A stretch of 55,644 nt of DNA from Bacteriovorax sp. UBA1852 (GCA_002338505.1 DDIK01000124.1:1-55644), one strand, 5' to 3'. Counted from the first letter of the stretch, positions 16,176 to 25,910 are shown. Numbers and translations are program-made. Notes: a model not told the origin generated them from the letters alone.

Positions 16176-17579
16176 TCAGATATTTAGACCACGTTTATCA
16201 GTGGCAACCAATGAAGCTTCTTTAAAAGCTTCAGAGTAAGTTGGATGAGGATGGCAGATGCGACCAATGTCTTCAGCACTTGCTCTAAACTCCATCGCCG
16301 TAACGGCTTCGGCAATGAGATCCGCGGCTCTTGGTCCAACCATATGAACTCCTAGAATTTCATCAGTTTCTTTATGAGCTAGAACTTTAACAAAGCCACT
16401 AGACTCACTAGATGCCTTTGCTCTACCACTTGCTTTAAAAGGAAACTTTCCTGACTTATACGGAGTTTTCTTTGCTTTAAGCTCTTGCTCTGTTTCACCA
16501 ACACTAGCAACTTCAGGCCAAGTGTAGACAACACCTGGAACGAGATTGTAGTTGATATGAGGCTTTTGTCCTGCCATCAACTCAGCAAGATAAACACCTT
16601 CTTCCTCAGCTTTGTGAGCAAGCATAGCACCTTTAACGACATCACCAATGGCATAGATGCCATCGACGTTAGTTTTTAAATGCTTATCCGTCTCAACACG
16701 ACCGCGATCATCAAGCTTAACACCTACAGCATCTAGTCCAAGATTATCTGTAAATGGTTTACGGCCAACGGCCATTAGACAATAATCACCTTCAAGAGTA
16801 AGTTCTGATTCGTCTTTCTTACTCTTGGCTTTCACTGTAACTTTCTTTCCTTTAACAGAAACATCAGTTACCCCATGCCCTAAGTGAAATTCCATTCCCT
16901 GCTTTTTAAATACTTTTTTCATCTCCTTAGAACAATCTTTATCCATTGTTGCAAGAATATCATCTGCGTATTCAACGACTGAAACCTTTGCTCCAAGTCT
17001 TAAAAAGACTGAGCCCATTTCTAATCCAATCACTCCGCCACCAATAACAATCATATGCTTTGGACATTCAGTAAGAGTTAAAGCTTCCGTTGAAGTAATA
17101 ACTCTCTCTTTATCAATTTCAATACCTGGAATTGAAGCTGGCTTTGAACCTGTGGCGATAACAACTTTATCGGCCTTAAGAGTCTCTTCTTTTTCGCCAG
17201 AGACTTTCACTGTGTTCTTATCAACGAATGATCCCATCCCGTGAAACACAGTAATCTTATTTTTGCTCATGAGATAATCAACGCCACCAGTAATATCTTT
17301 AACAACACCAGCAACTCTTTCACTCATTTTCTTAACATCAAGCTTTGGTTTTGTGACACCGATTCCATGCTCATCAAGGTGAGCAAGTTCATAAAACCTC
17401 TCACTAGAATCGAGCCAAGCTTTTGAAGGAATACACCCAACATTCAAGCAAGTCCCACCAAGAGTGCTATATTTTTCAACAATAGCAACCTTCATACCTA
17501 ATTGGGCACATCTAATGGCACAGACATAACCACCTGGACCTGACCCTATAACTACAACATCAAATTTATTATCACTCAT
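16176..17579 (-). CDS. lpdA: Dihydrolipoamide dehydrogenase (E3)
   Basis: This flavoenzyme reoxidises the dihydrolipoyl arm of the 2-oxoacid dehydrogenase complex with NAD+. 467 aa, the normal length. It has the FAD loop VIGSGPGGYV (about 10-19), the redox disulfide GGTCLNVGC (C44, C49), the NAD-binding VIGGGVIGLEMG near residue 180, the second FAD motif YAIGDV, and the C-terminal catalytic HPHPTYSE. It is the third gene of the operon, 9 bases after sucB, with AGGAG before the ATG. No second lpd lies in the window, so it may also serve other complexes. Confidence 0.97.
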   Translation of the reverse strand: MSDNKFDVVVIGSGPGGYVCAIRCAQLGMKVAIVEKYSTLGGTCLNVGCIPSKAWLDSSERFYELAHLDEHGIGVTKPKLDVKKMSERVAGVVKDITGGVDYLMSKNKITVFHGMGSFVDKNTVKVSGEKEETLKADKVVIATGSKPASIPGIEIDKERVITSTEALTLTECPKHMIVIGGGVIGLEMGSVFLRLGAKVSVVEYADDILATMDKDCSKEMKKVFKKQGMEFHLGHGVTDVSVKGKKVTVKAKSKKDESELTLEGDYCLMAVGRKPFTDNLGLDAVGVKLDDRGRVETDKHLKTNVDGIYAIGDVVKGAMLAHKAEEEGVYLAELMAGQKPHINYNLVPGVVYTWPEVASVGETEQELKAKKTPYKSGKFPFKASGRAKASSESSGFVKVLAHKETDEILGVHMVGPRAADLIAEAVTAMEFRASAEDIGRICHPHPTYSEAFKEASLVATDKRGLNI

Positions 17580-17588
17580 TATAAACTC

Positions 17589-18812
17589 CTATACTTCTAA
17601 TAACAGTCTGGCCGGATCTTCAATTAGCTCTTTCACTCTCTTTAAGAATGTAACAGATTCTTTTCCATCAACAATTCTATGATCGTATGAAAGTGCTAAG
17701 TACATCACAGGGTGAATAACAACTTCACCATTTACAGCAACTGGTCTCTCTACAATATTATGCATTCCAAGAATTGCAGATTGAGGAATATTTATAATTG
17801 GAGTAGAAAGCATCGAACCAAAAACACCACCATTAGTAATTGTGAATGTTCCACCGCTCATCTCATCAACAGTCAGTTTTCCGTCTCGCCCTTTAAGAGC
17901 AAGTCTTCTCACTTCTTTTTCAATTTGAGCAAGATTCATACTTTCTGCATTCTTTATAACTGGAACAACAAGACCCTTAGGAGTTGATACCGCGATACCT
18001 ACATCAGCATAATCATGATACTTAAGCGTTTCACCATCGATCTGTGCATTTACTCCAGGAACTTCCATAAGCGCTTGAGTACAAGCCTTAGTAAAGAAAC
18101 TCATAAAGCCAAGACCAATATCATGCTTATCTTTAAACGAGTCTTTATATTTCTTTCTAAGCTCCATTACATTATGCATATCAACTTCATTAAAAGTGGT
18201 GAGCATTGCTGTTTGATTCTTCGCCTCAGTTAATCTCTTGGCAATCGTCTTTCTTAAACGACTCATCTTCTCCACTCTAACTTCACGAGTTCCACCACTT
18301 GAAATTGGCTGGGCCTCATCACTTGAGCTAGAAGATTTATCCTTAGAAGGAGCACTTTGCTTCTTTGCATTCATAGCATCGGATTTAGTAATTCTGCCGT
18401 CTTTTCCTGAGCCACTCACAGAGTCAGGACTAATTCCTTTTTCAGAAAGAATTTTACCCGCTGCTGGAGATGGATAATTCTTATCACCACCAGAAGTACT
18501 TTCAGATGACTCCTCAGAAGACTTGTCACTTGAGCTATCTTCACTCTTAGAAGAATCCTCAGCTGGAGCACTTGCCGATGTATCAAGTTCAGCAACAACA
18601 GCGCCAATCTCAAGATCATCACCTTCTTCAGCTATAAACTTAATTTTTCCACTTTGTTCCGCAGGAAGAGGAAGTGTCGCCTTATCCGACTCAACTTCTA
18701 CTAATTCATCTCCCTCATTAACATAGGCACCGTCTTCAACAATCCATGCACCCAATGTTACTTCTGTAATCGATTCACCAATTGGTGGTATAACTACTTT
18801 TACAACACTCAT
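17589..18812 (-). CDS. sucB: Dihydrolipoyllysine succinyltransferase, E2 of 2-oxoglutarate dehydrogenase
   Basis: 407 aa in standard order. A lipoyl domain covers residues 1-77 with the lipoylated Lys44 in ESDKAT. A linker very rich in Ser, Glu and Asp covers about 78-112. The E3-binding domain is at about 114-150 (SPAAGKILSEKGI), followed by a second Ser-rich linker. The catalytic domain ends with YDHRIVDG, where His378 is approximate. The succinyltransferase assignment rests on the sucA-like gene next to it. Spacing is 9 bases to sucA and 9 to lpdA, and the start has AAGGATTAATT before the ATG. Confidence 0.96.
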   Translation of the reverse strand: MSVVKVVIPPIGESITEVTLGAWIVEDGAYVNEGDELVEVESDKATLPLPAEQSGKIKFIAEEGDDLEIGAVVAELDTSASAPAEDSSKSEDSSSDKSSEESSESTSGGDKNYPSPAAGKILSEKGISPDSVSGSGKDGRITKSDAMNAKKQSAPSKDKSSSSSDEAQPISSGGTREVRVEKMSRLRKTIAKRLTEAKNQTAMLTTFNEVDMHNVMELRKKYKDSFKDKHDIGLGFMSFFTKACTQALMEVPGVNAQIDGETLKYHDYADVGIAVSTPKGLVVPVIKNAESMNLAQIEKEVRRLALKGRDGKLTVDEMSGGTFTITNGGVFGSMLSTPIINIPQSAILGMHNIVERPVAVNGEVVIHPVMYLALSYDHRIVDGKESVTFLKRVKELIEDPARLLLEV

Positions 18813-18821
18813 AATTAATCC

Positions 18822-21548
18822 TTATTTTTTAAAAGCTTTATTAATAATTTCTTCTTGTTCTCTGGAATGCACTGATGCATATCCAGTGGCCGGAGAAGCT
18901 GACGCCTTTCTTGAAACACATTCAAAGTCACTGAAGGTATCTCTCCATCTTAGTAGATAAGTCCAAGACCCCATATTATTTGGTTCTTCTTGTACCCACT
19001 TCAATTTTGCGCCTTTATACTTCTTTCTAATTTCATTAATCTTCTTTTCAGGAAGAGGATACAATTGCTCCATTCTCACAATGGCCGTATCTTTAATGTC
19101 ATTATCCTGTTGATGGTTATAGAGATCGTAATAAACTTTCCCAGAACAAAAGAGAACAGTCTTAACATCTTTTGCTTTTACATTCTCATCATCAAAAATT
19201 TCACAAAAGTTTCCATCAGTCATATCTGCTACAGTTGAAACACACTGTGGATGTCTCAGTAGCGACTTCGGAGTAAAAACTATTAATGGCTTTCTAAAGT
19301 CATAAGCTAATTGTCTTCTTAAAAGGTGAAACATATTTGCTGGTGTCGTTACATTACAAACAATCATATTGTATTCGGCACATAATTGCAGATATCTCTC
19401 TGGACGACATGAAGAATGTTCTGGCCCTGCTCCTTCATAACCATGAGGAAGTAAGAGAACAATATCACTCATTCTTCTCCACTTACTTTCTGCAGCAGAA
19501 ATGAATTGATCAATCATAATCTGAGCACCATTTGAAAAGTCTCCAAATTGTGCTTCCCAAATATTTAATGAATTAGGAGTTGCTTGAGTATAACCATACT
19601 CAAATCCTAAGACTGCATATTCTGAAAGAAGAGAGTTATAAATATGAACTTTCCCTTGGTCATCTCTGATATGATCAAGACCACAATAAGGAGTATTCGT
19701 ATTTTCATCAAAGACTTTCATATGTCTGTGAGAAAATGTTCCTCTGATAACATCTTGTCCACTAAAGCGGATATCGTGCCCATCAAGAAGCATTGATCCA
19801 TAAGCAAGCATTTCGGCCATCGCCCAGTCAATCTTATCGCCATCAAACTTCTTCTTTCTATCATCAAGAAGTTTTTGTGCTTTTCTAAGAGTCTTAAAGT
19901 CTTCTGGCGTAGAAGTCATCGCCTTAACGATACTTGAAAGCGTTTTCTTATCGACAGAAGTATCCGGAGACTTGTCGAAGTCCTCAGGTTTTGACCATCT
20001 CATATTAAGCCATTCTTTGTGCGGCCCTTTCACTCTCTTTGGAAGTTCACTCTGCTTAACATTATTAAATCTATCCGAAAGCAGTTTCTTAAATTCTTCT
20101 TGCATCTCTTTTGCAATACTCTTATCCACAGAGCCATGACTTTCAAGAGCTTCAATGTAGAGTTCACGAGGATTCTTTTGCTTTGCAATTAACCCATACA
20201 AGTGAGGTTGAGTATACTTAGGCTCATCGCCTTCATTGTGACCATGCTTTCGATAGCAAACCATATCAACAAAGACATCTCTTTTAAACTTATGTCTAAA
20301 CTTAGCAGCAAGCTCACAAGCATAAACGACATCTTCTGGGTGATCACCATTAACATGAATAATTGGTATATCAAGCATCTTTGCGACAGATGTACAGTAG
20401 TTTGAACTTCTTGCGTCCTTAAAGTCAGTCGTAAAACCAATTTGGTTATTAATAATAAAGTGAATTGAGCCACCTGTTCTATACCCTTCAAGTTCTGACA
20501 TTTGAAGAGTCTCATAAACAACACCTTGACCTGCAACAGCAGCATCACCGTGTATGATGATCGGTATGATTTTATCTTCATCACCTTTGTAAGCAATATC
20601 AATTTGAGCTCGGCAATAACCAACAGCAACAGGAGCGACCGCCTCAAGGTGTGATGGATTTGGTAAGAGCTTAAGATAAACATCTTTACCTGTCGCTGTC
20701 TCTTGAGCGGATGTATAACCCATGTGATACTTGACATCACCATCACCGGCCATTTCTTTTTGCTCAATAGAATTACCTTCAAACTCTGAGAATATGTATT
20801 CGTAAGTTTTTCCAAGAGTATTTGCAAGTACATTAAGACGACCTCTATGGGCCATACCAATGACAAACTCTTTTGTACCAAGCTCTGCAGATTCATTGAT
20901 AATAGCATCAAGGCCTGGAATTGTAGATTCTCCACCTTCAAGAGAGAATCTTTTTTGACCGGTATATTTTGTTTGTAGAAAGTTTTCAAATACATTGGCC
21001 TCATTGAGCTTATGTAAAATTCTTTTCTTCTTATCTACAGAATAATCTCTTTTTAAATAAGTTGATTCAAATTCCTTTCTAATCCACCTTCTCATTTCAG
21101 TGTCGTTTGAGTGCATATACTCAATACCAACTTTACCTGTGTAGAGATTTTTCATGTGGGAGAGAATATCTTTTAACTTGGTCTTTCCAAGACCAACAAA
21201 TTCTCCACAAAGAAAGTCTGAGTCCAGATCACTATCACTTAAGTCATAATCTTTAAGTGAAATTCTTGCGTCTCTATCGACACGTGATCGAATAGGGTTC
21301 GTGTCAGAGAGCAGGTGACCTCTGGCCCTAAATGACTGAATTAGTCTAAAAACATTAAACTCTTTTTTAAGAGTTTCTTCTGAGACATCTCCGCCAGCGC
21401 TTCCCTTACCTGAACCAAACTCAAAACCTAAGAAGAAGTTGCGCCAAGATTCTTCGGCACCTTCAGGGTCTTGTTTGTACTGTTCGTAAAGGGAGTCGAT
21501 GTAAGAAATGTCGGAACTCGCTAGATGAGAAAAATCTAGAGTATCCAT
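18822..21548 (-). CDS. sucA: 2-Oxoglutarate dehydrogenase E1 component
   Basis: This thiamine-diphosphate enzyme decarboxylates 2-oxoglutarate in the TCA cycle. 908 aa, slightly shorter than E. coli SucA (933). The N-terminal DISYIDSLYEQYKQDP is the E2-binding arm typical of SucA. GMAHRGRLNVL (about 231-241) and IIHGDAAVAGQGVVYE (331-346) are core signatures, and HNEGDEPKYTQP and EAQFGDFSNGAQ follow. It is the first gene of the operon. The Shine-Dalgarno AAAGGATTAAG matches those of sucB and of the outer-membrane barrel gene further upstream. Identification is secure. Confidence 0.97.
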   Translation of the reverse strand: MDTLDFSHLASSDISYIDSLYEQYKQDPEGAEESWRNFFLGFEFGSGKGSAGGDVSEETLKKEFNVFRLIQSFRARGHLLSDTNPIRSRVDRDARISLKDYDLSDSDLDSDFLCGEFVGLGKTKLKDILSHMKNLYTGKVGIEYMHSNDTEMRRWIRKEFESTYLKRDYSVDKKKRILHKLNEANVFENFLQTKYTGQKRFSLEGGESTIPGLDAIINESAELGTKEFVIGMAHRGRLNVLANTLGKTYEYIFSEFEGNSIEQKEMAGDGDVKYHMGYTSAQETATGKDVYLKLLPNPSHLEAVAPVAVGYCRAQIDIAYKGDEDKIIPIIIHGDAAVAGQGVVYETLQMSELEGYRTGGSIHFIINNQIGFTTDFKDARSSNYCTSVAKMLDIPIIHVNGDHPEDVVYACELAAKFRHKFKRDVFVDMVCYRKHGHNEGDEPKYTQPHLYGLIAKQKNPRELYIEALESHGSVDKSIAKEMQEEFKKLLSDRFNNVKQSELPKRVKGPHKEWLNMRWSKPEDFDKSPDTSVDKKTLSSIVKAMTSTPEDFKTLRKAQKLLDDRKKKFDGDKIDWAMAEMLAYGSMLLDGHDIRFSGQDVIRGTFSHRHMKVFDENTNTPYCGLDHIRDDQGKVHIYNSLLSEYAVLGFEYGYTQATPNSLNIWEAQFGDFSNGAQIMIDQFISAAESKWRRMSDIVLLLPHGYEGAGPEHSSCRPERYLQLCAEYNMIVCNVTTPANMFHLLRRQLAYDFRKPLIVFTPKSLLRHPQCVSTVADMTDGNFCEIFDDENVKAKDVKTVLFCSGKVYYDLYNHQQDNDIKDTAIVRMEQLYPLPEKKINEIRKKYKGAKLKWVQEEPNNMGSWTYLLRWRDTFSDFECVSRKASASPATGYASVHSREQEEIINKAFKK

Positions 21549-21630
21549 AATCTTAATCCTTTGTTAGGCGTAAATACACCTGTAAGTTAATAAGTGGCCA
21601 AATGACCGACTATGTTTCTATTTTATAATG

Positions 21631-21639
21631 ATTATAACA
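21631..21639 (-). promoter_or_regulatory. Possible extended -10 promoter of the suc operon
   Basis: On the minus strand the sequence TGTTATAAT gives a TGn-TATAAT extended -10 box about 83 bases upstream of the sucA start. I see no good -35 at 17 bases; TTGTAA lies 20 bases away. Extended -10 promoters can do without one. The rest of the 227-base gap between sucA and nqrM is AT-rich and shows no other clear feature. Confidence 0.35.
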
Positions 21640-21775
21640 CTTCGTGAAGATTCCTCTTACAAGGAAATTTTGACTCAGCCTGATATAAACATTTCTAAAA
21701 TTATACTTAGCTTATCGTCAATAAATGAAGTAGAGATGAATTTAATTTGATTAGTATACTAAAGGAGTTGGTAAT

Positions 21776-21979
21776 TTAGTTAAGATCTAAACACTCTTGT
21801 GCCTGCTCAGGATGTTCTTTACATTCTTCTTTCTTTTCGCAAAACATACAGTCTTCACCGATAACTCTATTGAGACCACCACATGAACCTTTAAGCTCTT
21901 TATTTGATAAAATCACTCCAACGGCCATACCAGTAATAGATATGAGAAGAACGGCTAATGTAATAAAGAAGATTTCCAT
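21776..21979 (-). CDS. nqrM: Na+-NQR maturation protein NqrM
   Basis: 67 aa: one N-terminal membrane helix (about residues 3-25), then GSCGGL with C33 and further cysteines C44, C47, C53 and C63. This is the pattern of the (Na+)-NQR maturation protein (formerly DUF539), which is needed to assemble the iron centre between NqrD and NqrE. It lies about 4 kb downstream of nqrF rather than directly after apbE. It is 49 bases after the histidine kinase gene on the same strand, with GAGGT six bases before the ATG. Length and motif make the call strong. Confidence 0.92.
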   Translation of the reverse strand: MEIFFITLAVLLISITGMAVGVILSNKELKGSCGGLNRVIGEDCMFCEKKEECKEHPEQAQECLDLN

Positions 21980-22028
21980 AAATTTACCTCAATAATACAT
22001 TGTGAGTACCACAAACTTTTGAAAAAGT

Positions 22029-23378
22029 CTAAGCAAGAGCGGTTTTATGTTCCACCGGAAGATATAGTCTAAATAATGTACCCGATGGCTGGGAACTATC
22101 CCCTTCCTCCCAGCTTTCAACCTCAATTTGCCCTTCACATTTCTCTAGATAGGTTTTAACGATAGGCATACCAAAGCCTGTCCCACTCTCACCATTAACT
22201 CCTTCTCGAGTTGTTGGAACGTCAGTTCTAAAAAGATTTTCCAATATATCTTTTGGCATGCCAATTCCGTAGTCTCGTATGCTTAAGACAACACCTTCTT
22301 TATGATCAATGATTTTGATTATAATTTTAGAGTTATCAGGAGAGAACTTTATACAATTTGACAGAATATTGTTGATAACTTGGTTTTTAAGGAGAATTTC
22401 ATTAGAGATAATACTCATGGAGTCTCTTTCACACTCTAACTCAATTACGAGTTTCTTCTCTCTTGCCTTCTCACTAAATAGAGCTATTGAGCTCTCTACA
22501 AGACTGACCAAATTAAAACTCTTTAATGTCACTTCAATCTTGCCCTGTTTTAAAGATGCAATCTCTTTAACGAAGCGAAGAAGATCATTCATCGTGGAAA
22601 GCGCATTTTGAAGACGGCTAACTTTCTGCTCAATAATAGCAGTATCTGTTTTTGGATCTATTTTTGAAGATACTTTTGCCACCATTAAAGGAGTTGAAAG
22701 ATCATGAGATAAGACGCGAACAAGAGCTTCATTTTCTTCTTTTGCTGCATTTAAGTTATCGAGAGTCTTTCTCAAGGCCTTAACATTTTCACGAAGTATT
22801 ATGGTAAGTTTAATAAGAGTTCCAAGAAGAATAATCAGTAAGAATGCAGCAAGAAAAAGTACCTGGTCATTTCGTTTAGCAATCTTTTTTTGAAACTTAT
22901 CTCTATCAATTAAGGTTTCTTCTATTTTAGAAGAAAGTTCATCCGAGAATTCAATACTCGATTTCTTGTAGAGATCATAGAATTCCTGAGACTGACCTCG
23001 ATCTGTGATATAGAGAAGTTTTGAAAGTAGCCCTTGCTCCAATATATCTAATTTTGATCTATCAATTGACTTCGGCGCGATCTCATTAAACTGAAATATA
23101 ATTTCACTCAAAATATTTTTCTTATCTGCGATTGCTTCTAGTTTGCCTTTTTTCTTTTCATCTCTTATTTCATCTAGTGAGTTAACGGAATGAACGACTT
23201 CGTTGTTAACCCTTACAAGTGCTGATGAGTACTCGACAAGGGGTATCTGCTGATCATTTATCAACTTTAACTCTCTCTGCGTTTGAAAAAGATAATAACT
23301 AAGAATACCGACAAGAAATGTTGAAATAAAGAATGCTATAAGCGTCAAATATTTTGGGAAAATAATCTTTCTCTTCAA
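22029..23378 (-). CDS. Membrane sensor histidine kinase
   Basis: 449 aa, start TTG 23378. Membrane segment 1 is at about residues 9-31, a periplasmic helical domain at about 32-170, and membrane segment 2 at about 171-195. A short coiled region leads to the HisKA box RVLSHDLSTP with phospho-acceptor H225. The HATPase has N-box NNILSNCIKFS, G1 DYGIGM and G2 GTGFGM. The HDLSTP form is common in kinases that act with chemosensory or multi-step systems. No response regulator adjoins it. The gene is 12 bases after the PstS-like gene, so the periplasmic domain may sense something linked to that protein. Confidence 0.9.
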   Translation of the reverse strand: MKRKIIFPKYLTLIAFFISTFLVGILSYYLFQTQRELKLINDQQIPLVEYSSALVRVNNEVVHSVNSLDEIRDEKKKGKLEAIADKKNILSEIIFQFNEIAPKSIDRSKLDILEQGLLSKLLYITDRGQSQEFYDLYKKSSIEFSDELSSKIEETLIDRDKFQKKIAKRNDQVLFLAAFLLIILLGTLIKLTIILRENVKALRKTLDNLNAAKEENEALVRVLSHDLSTPLMVAKVSSKIDPKTDTAIIEQKVSRLQNALSTMNDLLRFVKEIASLKQGKIEVTLKSFNLVSLVESSIALFSEKAREKKLVIELECERDSMSIISNEILLKNQVINNILSNCIKFSPDNSKIIIKIIDHKEGVVLSIRDYGIGMPKDILENLFRTDVPTTREGVNGESGTGFGMPIVKTYLEKCEGQIEVESWEEGDSSQPSGTLFRLYLPVEHKTALA

Positions 23379-23390
23379 GTAGAACGACCC

Positions 23391-23765
23391 CTATTCTCTT
23401 AGATGCTTATCTGTCAAAACAACAGAATACTTATGCTTCTTAAGAAAGTCTTTTAACTCTTTTAGAGATCTAAAAGTTCTTGGAGGAATTGCACCACCAG
23501 AAAATAATTTCCTTCTCCATGTTGATTTAAAAGTCTTAGGACTTGTAGAGAAGTAAGTTGAAAACCTCTCATCTTGATAAACCCTTGAATCGATCGCAAT
23601 CCTTATAGGGTACTTTATACCTGCAATATATTTCGTTTTACCAAGAAAAAGATTCTTAAAGGCTTTTTCTTTAAGCTTTAAACCTTTTAGTTCCTGTGAA
23701 ACGTAAAAGTTAAAAGAGAATGCACTTGTAGTAAGAAGTGCAACGAGAGAGAATTTAAAAAACAA
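23391..23765 (-). CDS. Small exported PstS-like (phosphate-binding-fold) protein
   Basis: 124 aa. Start TTG 23765 has GGAG six bases upstream and overlaps the barrel gene by 11 bases. A signal peptide covers about residues 1-17. The mature part reads KAFKNLFLGKTKYI, later STWRRKLFSGGAIPPRTFRS, then a last segment LKKHKYSVVL. These are landmarks of the second half of PstS-like phosphate-binding proteins (F-L-G-K-x-x-x-W, then W-x-x-x-x-F-S-G, then a final G-x-I-G-Y-like strand). It is about half the size of PstS, so it may not bind ligand alone. A role as sensor input for the kinase downstream is inferred. Confidence 0.6.
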   Translation of the reverse strand: MFFKFSLVALLTTSAFSFNFYVSQELKGLKLKEKAFKNLFLGKTKYIAGIKYPIRIAIDSRVYQDERFSTYFSTSPKTFKSTWRRKLFSGGAIPPRTFRSLKELKDFLKKHKYSVVLTDKHLRE

Positions 23766-24798
23766 AGTCTACTCCCATTTTTATTCGATATGAATGGACA
23801 GAGTTTTTTACAGTATTCACCTGTCTATCTTCTAATGACATCTTATATTTAATATTATCGTCGAATGTATAATTGAAGCCTAACTGGTGCCCTAAGGGTT
23901 TTTGAGAGTCATTCTGTGCCGACTGCGACCAAGTCATATAATAATGAACTAGCCAGTTTTCCAACTTCTTTCCAAAGAGAAAATAACCAACCTCAACTCT
24001 TGTAGAAACACCATCTGTGGTCTCTCCATCACTTCTACCATACTCGAGCATTGTTAAGCAGTAGTCATCCTCGTAGTGAAACCCTGAAGAAAACACTCGG
24101 TTTTTGTTCGTATTGAGGTCCCCTATAGCATCAAGTAAACTCTGCTCAGAGCTCGCTGTAAAATCTGTCTGGTAGAACGTCGAATGAAAGACAAACTCAG
24201 GAAAAGGACTATACCTAATCTCTAATCCATAGATATTTTCATATTTTGTTCTAAGACTAAGATCCCTCGTGGCTCCTTCGAGATTAACATTTTCCAACTC
24301 TTGGCCTATAAAAGGCTTGATAGAGATATTATCATTATATTTATAGTCAAAGCTTATACCGTTAATAGAGTTAAAAAAGGAAACTGTGCTGACGACGTAA
24401 GGGAGTTTTTCTGCTGGGAGAAGATATCCAACACTAGTATAAGGAGATGTCATCCACGCGGGGAATATCTGTCTTCCAAAATTTATTTGCAGACTTTTTG
24501 ACATATTATAGGCTAGGAATGCGTAATCAATTTCCACATTCCATCTGTCTCCTCTTACTTCACCTAATGAAACAACTTGCCCATGAAAGCTTACTTGTTT
24601 ATTAATATTATGATAAATGTTAGCACCAATTAAAGAATGGTTTTGGAAATTAATATCATCCCCGAAGCTACTCTCCTCAACAAAGAAGTCTCCTTTGGCC
24701 TCTGTATCTAAGAGATAAAAGCTACCAAAGTAGCTCGCATCCATGGCATGAATATTACACAGAAAAGCCAGTGCTAAAAAAAGCGACATATTTTTCAT
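23755..24798 (-). CDS. Outer-membrane beta-barrel (porin-like) protein
   Basis: 347 aa with a signal peptide (FLALAFLCNIHAM, cleavage near residue 20) and a mature part of alternating polar and aromatic residues in amphipathic strands. It ends in a terminal Phe (YRIKMGVDFVF), the usual signal for BAM-dependent insertion. Stretches such as GRQIFPAWMTSPYTSVGYLLPA resemble porin-like proteins often encoded beside PstS-like genes. The substrate is unknown. It heads the barrel, PstS-like and histidine-kinase set, with Shine-Dalgarno AAGGATTAAG before the ATG. Confidence 0.75.
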   Translation of the reverse strand: MKNMSLFLALAFLCNIHAMDASYFGSFYLLDTEAKGDFFVEESSFGDDINFQNHSLIGANIYHNINKQVSFHGQVVSLGEVRGDRWNVEIDYAFLAYNMSKSLQINFGRQIFPAWMTSPYTSVGYLLPAEKLPYVVSTVSFFNSINGISFDYKYNDNISIKPFIGQELENVNLEGATRDLSLRTKYENIYGLEIRYSPFPEFVFHSTFYQTDFTASSEQSLLDAIGDLNTNKNRVFSSGFHYEDDYCLTMLEYGRSDGETTDGVSTRVEVGYFLFGKKLENWLVHYYMTWSQSAQNDSQKPLGHQLGFNYTFDDNIKYKMSLEDRQVNTVKNSVHSYRIKMGVDFVF

Positions 24799-24871
24799 CT
24801 TAATCCTTTTAGTTATTATAGCGACAAAGTCTACAATTACTTAACTGGGAAAAAAAATGACTATATCTCAT

Positions 24872-25897
24872 TTATTGAATAGGAGAAGTTGCCTTTACAA
24901 AAGAAGCTGATTCAAAAAATCTAAACTTTCCTTCATTTTTAGGATCTTTGTAAATTAAGAATGCTTTTAAAGAATTAGCTTTTGCAAAATTTATGGCCCT
25001 CTCTGTACCCATTGCCATAAGAGCAGTTGCCATAGCATCAGCATCCATACAAGTATCAGAAATGACGCTTACAGAAACCAGGCTAGTCTCAACGGGCTTA
25101 CCTGATTTATAGTCTATGGTATGAGAGAAAGACTTACCATTTTCTTTAAAAAAGTTTCTATAACTACCGCTCGTTGCAAGAGCGACATTTTTCAAGGTTA
25201 CAACTTTCACAGCTGATTGCTCAAAACTTCCCTGAACAGGCTTTTCTACACCAATTTTCCAAGGTCTTGTTAAAGAGGATCCCATCGTTCGTATTTCTCC
25301 TCCAATTTCAACCATAGCATCAGTGATTTTCGCATCCCTAAGCACTTTTAGTACTTCATCAACACCATAACCTTTTGCAGATGCTGATAGGTCAAGATAA
25401 ACATTATTAACTGTTTTCTTTATACTCGATTTATCAATAAGTATTTTCTTATAACCTACTAGCTCTTTCGTCTTCTTAATCGCCTCTTGAGTTGGCTGGG
25501 TTCTCTCCCCCTCTGGCCCAAACCCCCATAAATTAACTAAGGGTCCAATTGTTGGATCAAAAGCTCCGTTAGTTCTATCAGCGACTTGCAATGCATGAGA
25601 CAAAACTATTTGAAAGTCTTTTGACACTTCAAAAGAGATATTAGCAAGAGTCTTATTAAAGAGACTTATTTCAGAGTCCTTTATGTAAGTGCTCATAGAC
25701 TTATTAATTTCAATAAGCCTGTCATTGATTTTCTCTTCTAAACTACTTTGAATAAAGTCCTGATGAACGACTGCCTTTACATTAAAGCCAGTGCCCATTG
25801 TTCGACCTTGAATATGAATAATCTTCTTCAAAGTATGCTGTCCTGACTGACAAGAAAGTATCGTTATAAGAATAAAGAAAGTAATAAATAGCTTCAT
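24872..25897 (-). CDS. apbE: FAD:protein FMN transferase (ApbE lipoprotein)
   Basis: It attaches FMN covalently, through a phosphodiester bond, to Thr of NqrB and NqrC in the periplasm. 341 aa. The lipobox ILSC places it as a membrane-anchored lipoprotein. Family marks are RTMGTGFNV near the start, DLSASAKGYGVDEV, GGEIRTMGSS, and CMDADAMATALMAMG for the metal and FAD site. It lies just downstream of nqrF but behind a strong terminator, so it probably has its own promoter in the short gap or depends on read-through. Confidence 0.96.
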   Translation of the reverse strand: MKLFITFFILITILSCQSGQHTLKKIIHIQGRTMGTGFNVKAVVHQDFIQSSLEEKINDRLIEINKSMSTYIKDSEISLFNKTLANISFEVSKDFQIVLSHALQVADRTNGAFDPTIGPLVNLWGFGPEGERTQPTQEAIKKTKELVGYKKILIDKSSIKKTVNNVYLDLSASAKGYGVDEVLKVLRDAKITDAMVEIGGEIRTMGSSLTRPWKIGVEKPVQGSFEQSAVKVVTLKNVALATSGSYRNFFKENGKSFSHTIDYKSGKPVETSLVSVSVISDTCMDADAMATALMAMGTERAINFAKANSLKAFLIYKDPKNEGKFRFFESASFVKATSPIQ

Positions 25898-25910
25898 ACA
25901 TACTCCAAAT

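Noticed and set aside
20189..21004. Long minus-strand open frame (271 codons) inside sucA
   Set aside because: It is a frame-shifted shadow of sucA with Leu- and Ser-rich low-information sequence.
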